From Virgisporangium aliadipatigenens (GTDB taxonomy: Bacteria; Actinomycetota; Actinomycetes; Mycobacteriales; Micromonosporaceae): a stretch of DNA of 64,000 bases. Position numbers and translations under genes: made by a program. Position 1 is the stretch's first letter. Each line of letters opens with the position of its first letter. This document shows, piece by piece, positions 8,860 to 15,711 of this stretch. Location: assembly GCF_016863615.1 (NCBI RefSeq), contig NZ_BOPF01000018.1, positions 124,001-188,000 of the forward strand, in the 5' to 3' direction. The notes under the pieces are model-generated. The model searched no databases. It was not told the origin of the DNA and saw nothing but the letters and a program-made list of their open reading frames with translations.

Positions 8860-9085
8860 TCCTTCGAGATCCGGGGACTCAAGTCCACCGTGATGGATAT
8901 CTCCGCAGGTCGGGGCCGTTCACCTTCCTTCCGAAGCGACCTGCCGTGCAGCCGGGTGGACGCCGCGATGTCCGCTGGCAACGGCCGCGCCGCGACGACA
9001 CGTGATCACGTCGATCGTCGATTCCGTTACTGCGCCGGCCCTCGCGTCATCCCAGGCACGACATCCCACACCCGAGGAGTTCACC

Positions 9086-9214
9086 GTGACACGCAATACG
9101 GCACACAGGAACGACCGCAAGAAGCAGGCCAGCACGCTCAAGGAGAAGCGTGCGGTGAAGAAGGCCAAACGTGCCGCGAAGACGGTCTCCGCCGTCCCGT
9201 CCACGGACCGCTGA
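9086..9214 (+). CDS. Small lysine/arginine-rich protein (42 aa)
   Basis: A 42-residue, highly basic protein starting at GTG 9086 with a strong GAGGAG site 6 bases upstream. The core [19 protein letters not shown] is a single amphipathic, positively charged helix. Short proteins of this composition often bind nucleic acid or ribosomes, but no function is established for this one. A longer reading from ATG 9002 is possible but lacks a ribosome site. A 270-base untranslated stretch separates it from the antiporter. Confidence 0.6.
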   Translation: MTRNTAHRNDRKKQASTLKEKRAVKKAKRAAKTVSAVPSTDR

Positions 9215-9234
9215 GCCGGCGACGGCTGCTTGAT

Positions 9235-9480
9235 CGTCGGGGACGGGTCGCCTGGCGGCCGTGGCGGTCAGGCGGCCGTCGCCTCTCCGAGGCCCCGCGT
9301 TCGCCTGTGCGATCGCGCCTTTGGCCTGTTCGATGATGATGCGGCTGTTGAGTGCCCCCTGGAACTGCTCGGTGAGGATCTCGGCACGGGCGATTGCGCG
9401 TTCCTGGAGGATTCCGATCGAGGCGACGTCGGCCAGTGCGTGCCGGGCGAAGCGCGGCCGGCGATGATCCTCGTCCTCTA
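9235..9480 (-). pseudogene. Remnant of a GAF-ANTAR transcription antiterminator
   Basis: On the minus strand the stretch 9293-9460 reads [20 protein letters not shown] and then [17 protein letters not shown], the end of a GAF domain and the RNA-binding start of an ANTAR domain ('LQxALnSRivIEQAKGvlAe'). No initiation region and no full GAF domain precede it, and the expected C-terminal ANTAR helices are replaced by a short degenerate stretch ([14 protein letters not shown]). ANTAR proteins bind paired hairpins in nascent RNA. The gene is a decayed fragment; borders are approximate. Confidence 0.7.
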
Positions 9481-9500
9481 CCTGTTCACCGGATTCGGCG

Positions 9501-9794
9501 TCACCGTCGGTGAACTCGATCTGCCACGTCGTCGGCGCGCGGCCGTTCCACAGCAAGGACAAGGCGACGAACTTCTGGCCGCTGGCGATCCTCGCCTTCG
9601 GCGAAAGCTGGCACAACTCCCACCACGCCGACCCGACCGGAGCGCGCCACGGCGTGCTGCGCGGCCAACTCGACCCGAGCGCCGCCCTGATCCGCGTCCT
9701 CGAACGCTTCGGCTGGGTGCACGACGTGCGTTGGCCCGACGCCGCCCGGCTGGGCGCGAAACGCAACGACACGCCGGCGGCACCGCTGCGGTGA
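9501..9794 (+). pseudogene. C-terminal fragment of an acyl-CoA (fatty acid) desaturase
   Basis: The plus strand encodes [13 protein letters not shown], then [20 protein letters not shown] and [16 protein letters not shown], the last ~95 residues of a membrane fatty-acid desaturase of the stearoyl-CoA type, including the third histidine box HNSHH. Intact enzymes are around 300 residues, with two earlier histidine boxes that are absent here. Just upstream, the preceding frame reads FTGFGVT, suggesting a 2-base deletion inside the usual HHVTWSVNS stretch before the sequence turns into the ANTAR remnant. It cannot be functional alone. Confidence 0.8.
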
Positions 9795-9805
9795 CCGGCG
9801 CGGGC

Positions 9806-10210
9806 TCACGGCGGGTCGAGGGTCATGTCGAACCGGACGGTCGTGCCGCGACGGCAGGTGTCGACCCGCAGGTGCTCGGTCAGCGCATCGGCCATCCAGA
9901 GTCCTCGACCGCCGGTGGCCTCCGGATCGGGGAGGGCGGCCGCGACCCCGGACGGCAGGCCGGGGCCGTGATCGCTGATCTCGGCGGTGAGCCGGCGATC
10001 GCCGTCCCGGGTGACCACCACCTCGCCGCGCCCGCCACCGTGGCGTACCGCGTTGGCCGCCGCTTCGTGCACGGCGACGGCGAAGTCCTGTCCCCGCTCG
10101 GGAGCCAGGCCCGCGGCGGCGGTCAGCCGTAGCAGTCGCGTCCGCAGATCGGACAGGTCACCGAATTCGACGGTCTCGTGCAGCAGTAGCCGCACGGCGT
10201 TGTCGTCCAT
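9806..10210 (-). CDS. RsbW-like anti-sigma factor kinase (HATPase_c_2)
   Basis: About 134 residues forming one GHKL ATPase domain. N box HEAAANAVRHG, G1 box DHGPGLP and G2 box GGRGLWMADAL are all present, and no sensor or dimerisation domain is attached. Such proteins bind a sigma factor or phosphorylate a STAS antagonist. The start at 10210 (MDDNAV) has GGGAG upstream at a slightly long spacing; a GTG at 10237 is the alternative. No STAS partner or sigma factor is adjacent; the STAS protein in this window is at 53079. Confidence 0.85.
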   Translation of the reverse strand: MDDNAVRLLLHETVEFGDLSDLRTRLLRLTAAAGLAPERGQDFAVAVHEAAANAVRHGGGRGEVVVTRDGDRRLTAEISDHGPGLPSGVAAALPDPEATGGRGLWMADALTEHLRVDTCRRGTTVRFDMTLDPP

Positions 10211-10330
10211 CGCCGGCTCAGCTCCCGTCGGGGTCACACCGCTGCCGTACCCGGATCCGAGAGCCGGAACCGTCGGGCGGATGCCGAGAAGCGCGGTCGG
10301 CGATCGCGGCGGCGGGCCTTCGTGCGGCGG

Positions 10331-11365
10331 TCAGGACGCGAGCCGGCGCGCCACCGCGAGGAACCGGTGCGCGGCATCGTCGTAGCGGGCCAGCCGCCAG
10401 CCGGCACCCGCGCAGGCATCGCGGAGCGGGCCCTCGGAGAGCGGCTCGTCGGGTCGCAGCGTGCGGCCGTGGCGGGCGGCCAGGGCGGCGCGCCCCGACG
10501 GGTGGAACAGCACCAGCCGGCCGCCGGCCCGGGTGACGCGGGCGAGTTCGCGCAGCCCGGCCCCCGCATCGGGCAGGTGGGTGAGCAACCCGGCGGCGAA
10601 CACGGCGTCGACGGCCGCCGCGCCGAACGGCAGGTACCGGGCGTCGGCGAGCACCAGAGCGGCCCGGCAGGCGTCGGCCCGGGCGCGTGCCGCGTCGAGC
10701 ATCTGCGGGGTCAGGTCGACCCCGAGGACGGTGCCGGCGGCCCCGACCGCGTCGCGCAGCGCCGGCAGGGCGCGGCCGGTGCCGCAGCCGACGTCGACGA
10801 CGGTGCCGCCGACGGGCAGTTGCGCGTCGGCGACCGCGGCGGCGTACGCGGGCAGGTCGTCGCCGAACCGGGTGTCCCACGTGGCGGCGCGGGCGGCGAA
10901 GAAGGCCGCCGACTCGGTGGCGTACCAGGAGGCCTGCCCGGTCAGGTGCGCGGCGATGTGGCGGATCACCGGCCACGCCGGGTCGTGCAGGTCGACGGCG
11001 ATGTCGGCGTCGTCGCCGCGACGGCCGCCGGTCCTGCCGAGGGCGGTGCGCAGCCGGACCACCACGTCCCAGCCGCCGGCGGGCGGGTCGTCCCGCCGGC
11101 GCGGCCCGGCGCCGATCACGACGCTGCCGGGCGTGCGCTCCTCGCCCTGCGGATCTTCGTCGGCGAGCCGGGCGCATGCGCGTCCCCGCGCGCGCAACGT
11201 CGCCGCGAGGCGGTCGGCGACGAGTGCCGCGTCGGCGCCGGGGCCGTCGATCACCACGGCGGCGCCGGCCGGCACCGCGTCGGCGAGGAGGTCGAGGACC
11301 CGCGCCCACCGGTGTCGTTGCTGCTCGGTGAGGCTCTCCCAGGCCGCGGCCGTGCCGGTACGCAT
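10331..11365 (-). CDS. SAM-dependent methyltransferase with degenerate uridine-kinase-like N-terminal domain
   Basis: 344 residues. The C-terminal part (about 150-344) is a class I methyltransferase: motif I VVDVGCGTGRALPAL, acidic loop GVDLTPQMLDAAR, motif IV AVFAAGLLTHL, then LARVTRAGGRLVLFHPSGR. The first ~140 residues resemble the P-loop region of actinobacterial uridine-kinase-like proteins: RWARVLDLLADAVPAGAAVV, DGPGADAALVADRLAATLRA, and the closing DADIAVDLHDPAWPVI. The Walker A is lost (GPGADAAL in place of GxxxxGK), so kinase activity is unlikely. The domain assignment of the N-terminal part is inference. Substrate of the methyltransferase unknown. Confidence 0.8.
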   Translation of the reverse strand: MRTGTAAAWESLTEQQRHRWARVLDLLADAVPAGAAVVIDGPGADAALVADRLAATLRARGRACARLADEDPQGEERTPGSVVIGAGPRRRDDPPAGGWDVVVRLRTALGRTGGRRGDDADIAVDLHDPAWPVIRHIAAHLTGQASWYATESAAFFAARAATWDTRFGDDLPAYAAAVADAQLPVGGTVVDVGCGTGRALPALRDAVGAAGTVLGVDLTPQMLDAARARADACRAALVLADARYLPFGAAAVDAVFAAGLLTHLPDAGAGLRELARVTRAGGRLVLFHPSGRAALAARHGRTLRPDEPLSEGPLRDACAGAGWRLARYDDAAHRFLAVARRLAS

Positions 11366-11454
11366 CCATCCATCATGCAGATGCGGGCGCCGTAAGCCCA
11401 GCCTCCTCGCGGATGCTGCCGAAACGGCCGGTCCGGTGGGGCAGGTGCGCGGGT

Positions 11455-11460
11455 TAGAGT
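11455..11460 (+). promoter_or_regulatory. Leaderless -10 box (TAGAGT) for the molybdate operon
   Basis: TAGAGT ends 6 bases before the GTG at 11467 with no ribosome site; the likely promoter of the whole regulator-modABC operon. Confidence 0.6.
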
Positions 11461-11466
11461 GCCGGT

Positions 11467-11892
11467 GTGACGGTGTTCCGGATCGGAGAGGCGGCGGAGC
11501 TGCTCGGGGTCAGCCCCGACACGGTGCGCCGCTGGGTCGACGCCGGCCGGCTGGCGGCCGTTCGCGACGAGCACGGGCATCGGGCGATCCGCGGGGTGGA
11601 CCTGGCGGCCTTCGCGCGGGCGCAGGCCGCCGAGGCGGACCGGCGGGCCGAAGAGTCCTCCGCGCGAAACCGGCTGCGGGGCATCGTCACCGCGGTCGTC
11701 AAGGACACCGTGATGGCGCAGGTCGACATCCAGGCCGGGCCGTTCCGGGTGGTGTCGCTGATGAGCCGCGAAGCGGTCGACGAGCTGGGCCTGGAGATCG
11801 GATCCGTGGCCGTCGCGGTGATCAAGTCGACCACGGTGGTGGTGGAACGTTCCGCCCCGGCCGCGGCGCATCGGGGGAGGACCGCTTCGTGA
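11467..11892 (+). CDS. HTH-TOBE molybdate-responsive regulator
   Basis: 141 residues with two domains. Residues 1-50 form a MerR/excisionase-like helix-turn-helix (FRIGEAAELLGVSPDTVRRW, then RDEHGHRAI). Residues 68-131 form a single TOBE/Mop domain (RLRGIVTAVVKDTVMAQVDI, then VDELGLEIGSVAVAVIKST), which binds molybdate or tungstate. It is functionally like ModE but smaller. Its stop overlaps the modA start (GTGA), so it is translated together with the transporter it probably controls. DNA target not identified. Confidence 0.85.
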   Translation: MTVFRIGEAAELLGVSPDTVRRWVDAGRLAAVRDEHGHRAIRGVDLAAFARAQAAEADRRAEESSARNRLRGIVTAVVKDTVMAQVDIQAGPFRVVSLMSREAVDELGLEIGSVAVAVIKSTTVVVERSAPAAAHRGRTAS

Positions 11893-12692
11893 CGTCGCGT
11901 GGGATACGCATCGCCCTGGCGGGACTGGTCGTCCTGATGGTGCTGGGACTGGTGGCCTACGGCTACGGCCACGAGGACGACCCGGCACCCGGGGACGCCG
12001 CCGGCAGCGACCGGGTGAAGGGCACGGTGACCGTGTTCGCGGCGGCGTCGCTGACGGAGTCGTTCACCCGGATCGGCAGGGACTTCGAGGCGGCCAACCC
12101 CGGGGTGCGGGTGACGTTCAGCTTCGCCGGCAGCTCCGCGCTCGCCACGCAGATCAACCAGGGCGCGCCGGCCGACGTGTTCGCCTCCGCCGCCCCGGCC
12201 ACCATGCGGACCGTCACCGACGCCGGCAACGCGGACGGCGCGCCGACGACGTTCGTGCGCAACCAGCTCGTGATCGCCGTGCCGAAGGGCAACCCGAAGG
12301 GCGTCAAGGGGCTCGCCGACCTGACGAGGCCGGGTGTCAAGGTGGCGCTCTGCGCCGAGCAGGTGCCGTGCGGCGCGGCGGCGGAGAAGGCCCTCGACGC
12401 CGCCGCCGTGAGCCTCACGCCGGTCACCCTGGAACAGGACGTGAAGGCGGCGCTGTCGAAGGTGAGGCTCGGCGAGGTCGACGCCGCACTGGTGTACCGC
12501 ACCGACGCCAGGGCGGCATCGTCCGATGTGGACGGTGTGGAGTTCCCGGAGTCGGTGGGTGCGGTCAACGGCTACCCGATCGTGGTGTGCCGAGCCGCGC
12601 CGAACAGGGCCGGGGCGCGGGCGTTCGTCGCTTACGTGCTGTCGGACAGCGGCAGGGCCGTGCTCGACCGGGCCGGCTTCCTGGGCCCGTGA
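11889..12692 (+). CDS. modA: Molybdate ABC transporter substrate-binding lipoprotein-like protein ModA
   Basis: 267 residues. After an N-terminal membrane segment (IALAGLVVLMVLGLVAYGYG) comes the periplasmic-binding fold of ModA: VFAAASLTESFTRIG, FSFAGSSALATQINQGAPADV, VIAVPKGNPKGV and VDAALVYRTDA. No cysteine lipobox is visible, so it is probably anchored by the uncleaved helix. It captures molybdate outside the membrane and delivers it to ModB. GTGA overlaps join it to the regulator upstream and to modB downstream. Confidence 0.93.
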   Translation: MTSRGIRIALAGLVVLMVLGLVAYGYGHEDDPAPGDAAGSDRVKGTVTVFAAASLTESFTRIGRDFEAANPGVRVTFSFAGSSALATQINQGAPADVFASAAPATMRTVTDAGNADGAPTTFVRNQLVIAVPKGNPKGVKGLADLTRPGVKVALCAEQVPCGAAAEKALDAAAVSLTPVTLEQDVKAALSKVRLGEVDAALVYRTDARAASSDVDGVEFPESVGAVNGYPIVVCRAAPNRAGARAFVAYVLSDSGRAVLDRAGFLGP

Positions 12693-13486
12693 AGCGGCGT
12701 CGGGGCACGCAGCGGGTGCCGGTCGGGCTGCTGCTGCCGGCCGCCCTGGGACTCGCGTTTCTCGTGCTGCCGCTCGCCGGGCTGCTTATCCGGGCGCCGT
12801 GGAGCAGCCTGCCGCGGCGGCTCACCGAGCCCGGTGTGCTGAGCGCGCTGTGGCTGTCGTTGCGGACCGCCACCGCCGCCACCGGCGTGTGCCTCGTGCT
12901 CGGGGTGCCACTGGCGTGGCTGCTGGCCCGGGTCACCTTTCCGGGGCGGCGGGTGGTGCGGGCGCTGGTGACCGTTCCGCTGGTGCTGCCGCCGGTCGTC
13001 GGTGGGGTGGCGCTGCTGCTGGTGTTCGGGCGGCGCGGGCTGATCGGCTCCTGGCTGGACGGCACGTTCGGGGTCACGCTGCCGTTCACCACCACCGGTG
13101 TGGTGTTCGCGGAGGCGTTCGTGGCGATGCCGTTCCTGGTGATCGCCGTCGAGGGGGCGCTGCGCGGCGCCGACGCGCGGTACGAGGAGGCGGCCGCCAC
13201 GTTGGGGGCGTCGCGGTGGACGACGTTCACCCACGTGACGCTGCCGCTCGTCGCGCCGGGGATCGCCGCCGGTGCCGTGCTGTGCTGGGCGCGGGCGCTC
13301 GGCGAGTTCGGGGCGACGATCACGTTCGCCGGGAACTTCCCGGGGCGCACGCAGACCATGCCGCTCGCGGTGTATCTCGCGCTGGAGACCGACCTGAACG
13401 CCGCGATCGTGTTGAGCCTGATCCTGCTCACCGTCTCCGTCGCGATTCTCGCGGGGCTGCGGGACAGGTGGATCACCGGCCCATGA
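12689..13486 (+). CDS. modB: Molybdate ABC transporter permease ModB
   Basis: 265 residues with five to six membrane helices. The EAA-type coupling loop reads YEEAAATLGASRWTTF followed by THVTLPLVAPGIAAG, the ABC interaction site. ALGEFGATITFAGNFPGRTQTMP is characteristic of ModB/CysT permeases. It forms the membrane channel with ModC. The start GTG at 12689 overlaps the modA stop; its own stop overlaps the modC ATG (ATGA), so the three subunits are translationally coupled. Confidence 0.95.
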   Translation: MKRRRGTQRVPVGLLLPAALGLAFLVLPLAGLLIRAPWSSLPRRLTEPGVLSALWLSLRTATAATGVCLVLGVPLAWLLARVTFPGRRVVRALVTVPLVLPPVVGGVALLLVFGRRGLIGSWLDGTFGVTLPFTTTGVVFAEAFVAMPFLVIAVEGALRGADARYEEAAATLGASRWTTFTHVTLPLVAPGIAAGAVLCWARALGEFGATITFAGNFPGRTQTMPLAVYLALETDLNAAIVLSLILLTVSVAILAGLRDRWITGP

Positions 13487-14550
13487 GCGAGATCGTGGAC
13501 GCGCACCTGGTGGTCGACCGGGGTGGGTTCCGGCTGGACGTCCGGCTGCGGATCGGGGCGGGCGAGGTGGTCGCCCTGCTCGGCCCGAACGGCGCGGGCA
13601 AGACCACGGCCCTGCGCGCGCTCGCCGGGTTGCAGCCGCTGTCGGCGGGGCACGTCACGCTGGCGGGCGTCGACGTCGACCGGCCGGACCGTCCACTGTG
13701 GACCCCGCCGGAACGCCGTCCGATCGGCGTGGTGTTCCAGGACTACCTGCTCTTCCCGCACCTGAACGCGCTGGACAACGTCGCGTTCGGCCCGCGCCGG
13801 CAGGGTGCCGACCGGCGTGCCGCGCGCGCCCTCGCCGCCCGGTGGCTGGAACGGGTCGGCCTGCGCGCGTACGAGAGGTCCAGGCCCCGGCAGCTCTCCG
13901 GCGGGCAGGCGCAGCGGGTGGCGCTGGCGCGCGCTCTCGCCGTTCACCCGAAGCTTCTACTGCTGGACGAACCGCTCGCCGCGCTCGATGCCCGGACCCG
14001 GCTCGACACCCGCGCCGCTCTGCACCGCCACCTCGCCGAACATGACGGCGCGACGCTGCTGGTCACCCACGACCCGCTGGACGCGCTCGTGCTCGCGGAC
14101 CGGCTCGTCATCATCGAGGACGGCCGCGTCGTGCAGGAGGGCGACGGGGCCACGATCACCGCGCGGCCGCGCACCGACTACGTCGCCCGCCTCGTCGGCC
14201 TGAACCTGTACCGCGGCACCGGCGACGGCCACTCCGTACGCGTCGGCGCCGACCTGGTCCTCACCGCCGACGACACGGTCCACGGGGACGCGTTCGTCGC
14301 GTTCCCGCCCGCCGCCGTCGCGCTGCACCCGAAGCGGCCCGACGGCAGCCCGCGCAACGCTTGGCCGGCCACCATCACCGGCCTGCAACGCCACGGGGAC
14401 AACCTGCGCATCCAACTCGACGGGCCGGTGACCGTCGCCGCCGACGTCACCCCGGCCGCCGCCGCGCACCTGAACCTCGCGCCGGGACAGGAGGTCTGGG
14501 TGGCGGTGAAGGCCGCCGAGACGCACGCCTACCCCGCGACACCGCACTAG
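13483..14550 (+). CDS. modC: Molybdate ABC transporter ATPase ModC
   Basis: 355 residues. Walker A GPNGAGKTT (around 35), Q-loop VFQDYLLFPHL, signature LSGGQAQRVALARAL and Walker B LLLLDEPLAALD are intact, followed by the H-loop TLLVTHDPLDAL. The C-terminal ~120 residues form a TOBE domain (NAWPATITGLQRHGDNLRIQ), where cytosolic molybdate gives feedback inhibition in characterised ModC proteins. Last gene of the operon; a TCCACTGTGGA palindrome lies 8 bases after the stop. Confidence 0.95.
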   Translation: MSEIVDAHLVVDRGGFRLDVRLRIGAGEVVALLGPNGAGKTTALRALAGLQPLSAGHVTLAGVDVDRPDRPLWTPPERRPIGVVFQDYLLFPHLNALDNVAFGPRRQGADRRAARALAARWLERVGLRAYERSRPRQLSGGQAQRVALARALAVHPKLLLLDEPLAALDARTRLDTRAALHRHLAEHDGATLLVTHDPLDALVLADRLVIIEDGRVVQEGDGATITARPRTDYVARLVGLNLYRGTGDGHSVRVGADLVLTADDTVHGDAFVAFPPAAVALHPKRPDGSPRNAWPATITGLQRHGDNLRIQLDGPVTVAADVTPAAAAHLNLAPGQEVWVAVKAAETHAYPATPH

Positions 14551-14557
14551 ATATCCA

Positions 14558-14568
14558 TCCACTGTGGA
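14558..14568. repeat. TCCACWGTGGA palindrome (intergenic copy)
   Basis: Perfect 11-bp palindrome TCCACTGTGGA between modC and the nucleotidyltransferase operon. One of six exact copies in the window (others at 13692, 19417, 24615, 34290, 61764). Function unknown. Confidence 0.7.
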
Positions 14569-14670
14569 CGGTTTGCGGGTTGCGTCCGGACCACGGCGGG
14601 TGCGCCACGTTCGGCAGATTCGCACAAACGGGGGGCGCGCATTGCGGATGATCAATGCACTATTAGTGAC

Positions 14671-15711
14671 ATGACGGTGACCTACCGCAAGATCGCGGCC
14701 GAAGGTCGCACCAACGGCTCCGGCGGTTCGGGGGCGACCGGATCACACGCCCGCACCTGCGCGGAATGCGGAACCCGGTACGCGGTCGTCGTACGGCCGG
14801 CGACGACGATCCGCTTCGAGGTCAGCGGCCCCACCTGCGACACGTGCCGGCGCAGAGGGAGCGGACCCGCCACCTCTCCACGACCCGGAAACACCGAAGC
14901 TCCACCGGAAAGCAGGCTCTTCAAGGTCTGGTGGGCCGGCGAGAACACCGGCGGCCCACGGCTGGAAGCGCGACACGTCACGCCGGAGACCAGCACGTCG
15001 ATCATCCCGGACCACCGGGCGGCCGACCCCGCCCCTGTGGAGGTCACGGACGCCGCGACGCTGACCGGGGTCGACTGGGTGTCGACGATGGCCGACGTCG
15101 CGAGGACGGTGTTGGGGGAACTCGCCTGGGAGGTGCTCGCCTCCGTGTGGCTCGGCGGCTACTGCGAGGTCCTGGCCGCGCTGGCCGACGTTCTCGACCT
15201 GATCTGGTCGACACATGCCGCCGAGGCCGACGCCACGGATCGCGTCGTCGTGCGCCTGACCGGGCTACCGCCGGTACCCGCCGCCCTGATCGGTGACCTC
15301 GCGACACGGTCGTTCCTGGCCCACGACCGGCCGCCGCTCCCGTGCGCCGCCGAGGACCTGCGGGCCGTCGGCATGCTCGTGTGCGCCGGCACCGGTCACG
15401 CGCCGGATTGCCCCTGCGCCCAAGAACGGGCCCGTCGCCTGGTGACCGGGGTCGACAGCTACCTGTTCGAGGAGTCGGCGGCCGCCGTCGGCGGGCTGCG
15501 GGTCGAGGACGGGGCGGCGCTGCCGAGCGTTCCGGAAGCCGCCCGTCCACCGGTCGAGGAGCATCCGGATCTGCCGCGACCGCCAGGGGTGCCGGGGGCG
15601 ACCGTGAGCGTTCCGTTCTCCTCGCCGTTGCTCGGAGGCCGGCAGGCGTTGCGGGACGCGCAGTTCGGTACGCCGCAGGGTCCGCAGATCTTCGGCCGAC
15701 GACAGCGATGA
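14671..15711 (+). CDS. Zinc-ribbon protein of unknown function, first gene of the CBASS-like operon
   Basis: 346 residues, not recognised as a known family. Near the N-terminus two CxxC pairs (C30/C33 in CAECG and C56/C59 in CDTC) form a probable zinc ribbon. A second cysteine/histidine cluster (CAAEDLRAVGMLVCAGTGHA, then DCPCAQ) near residues 230-255 may be another metal site. The middle (TMADVARTVLGELAWEVLAS, ADVLDLIW) is helical and lacks membrane segments; the tail is proline-rich. Its stop overlaps the start of the E2-E1-JAB gene (ATGA), so it belongs to that system, perhaps as target, adaptor or sensor. No ribosome site precedes the ATG; CACTAT lies 7 bases upstream. Confidence 0.75.
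   Translation: MTVTYRKIAAEGRTNGSGGSGATGSHARTCAECGTRYAVVVRPATTIRFEVSGPTCDTCRRRGSGPATSPRPGNTEAPPESRLFKVWWAGENTGGPRLEARHVTPETSTSIIPDHRAADPAPVEVTDAATLTGVDWVSTMADVARTVLGELAWEVLASVWLGGYCEVLAALADVLDLIWSTHAAEADATDRVVVRLTGLPPVPAALIGDLATRSFLAHDRPPLPCAAEDLRAVGMLVCAGTGHAPDCPCAQERARRLVTGVDSYLFEESAAAVGGLRVEDGAALPSVPEAARPPVEEHPDLPRPPGVPGATVSVPFSSPLLGGRQALRDAQFGTPQGPQIFGRRQR

Noticed and set aside
9002-9085. N-terminal extension of the 42-residue basic protein from ATG 9002.
   Set aside because: No ribosome site at 9002, whereas GAGGAG sits 6 bases before GTG 9086.
15342-15707. Longer N-terminus for the E2-E1-JAB protein.
   Set aside because: This stretch is Arg/Gly-rich and overlaps the coding frame of the upstream zinc-ribbon protein; ATG 15708 gives the expected E2 start and an ATGA overlap.
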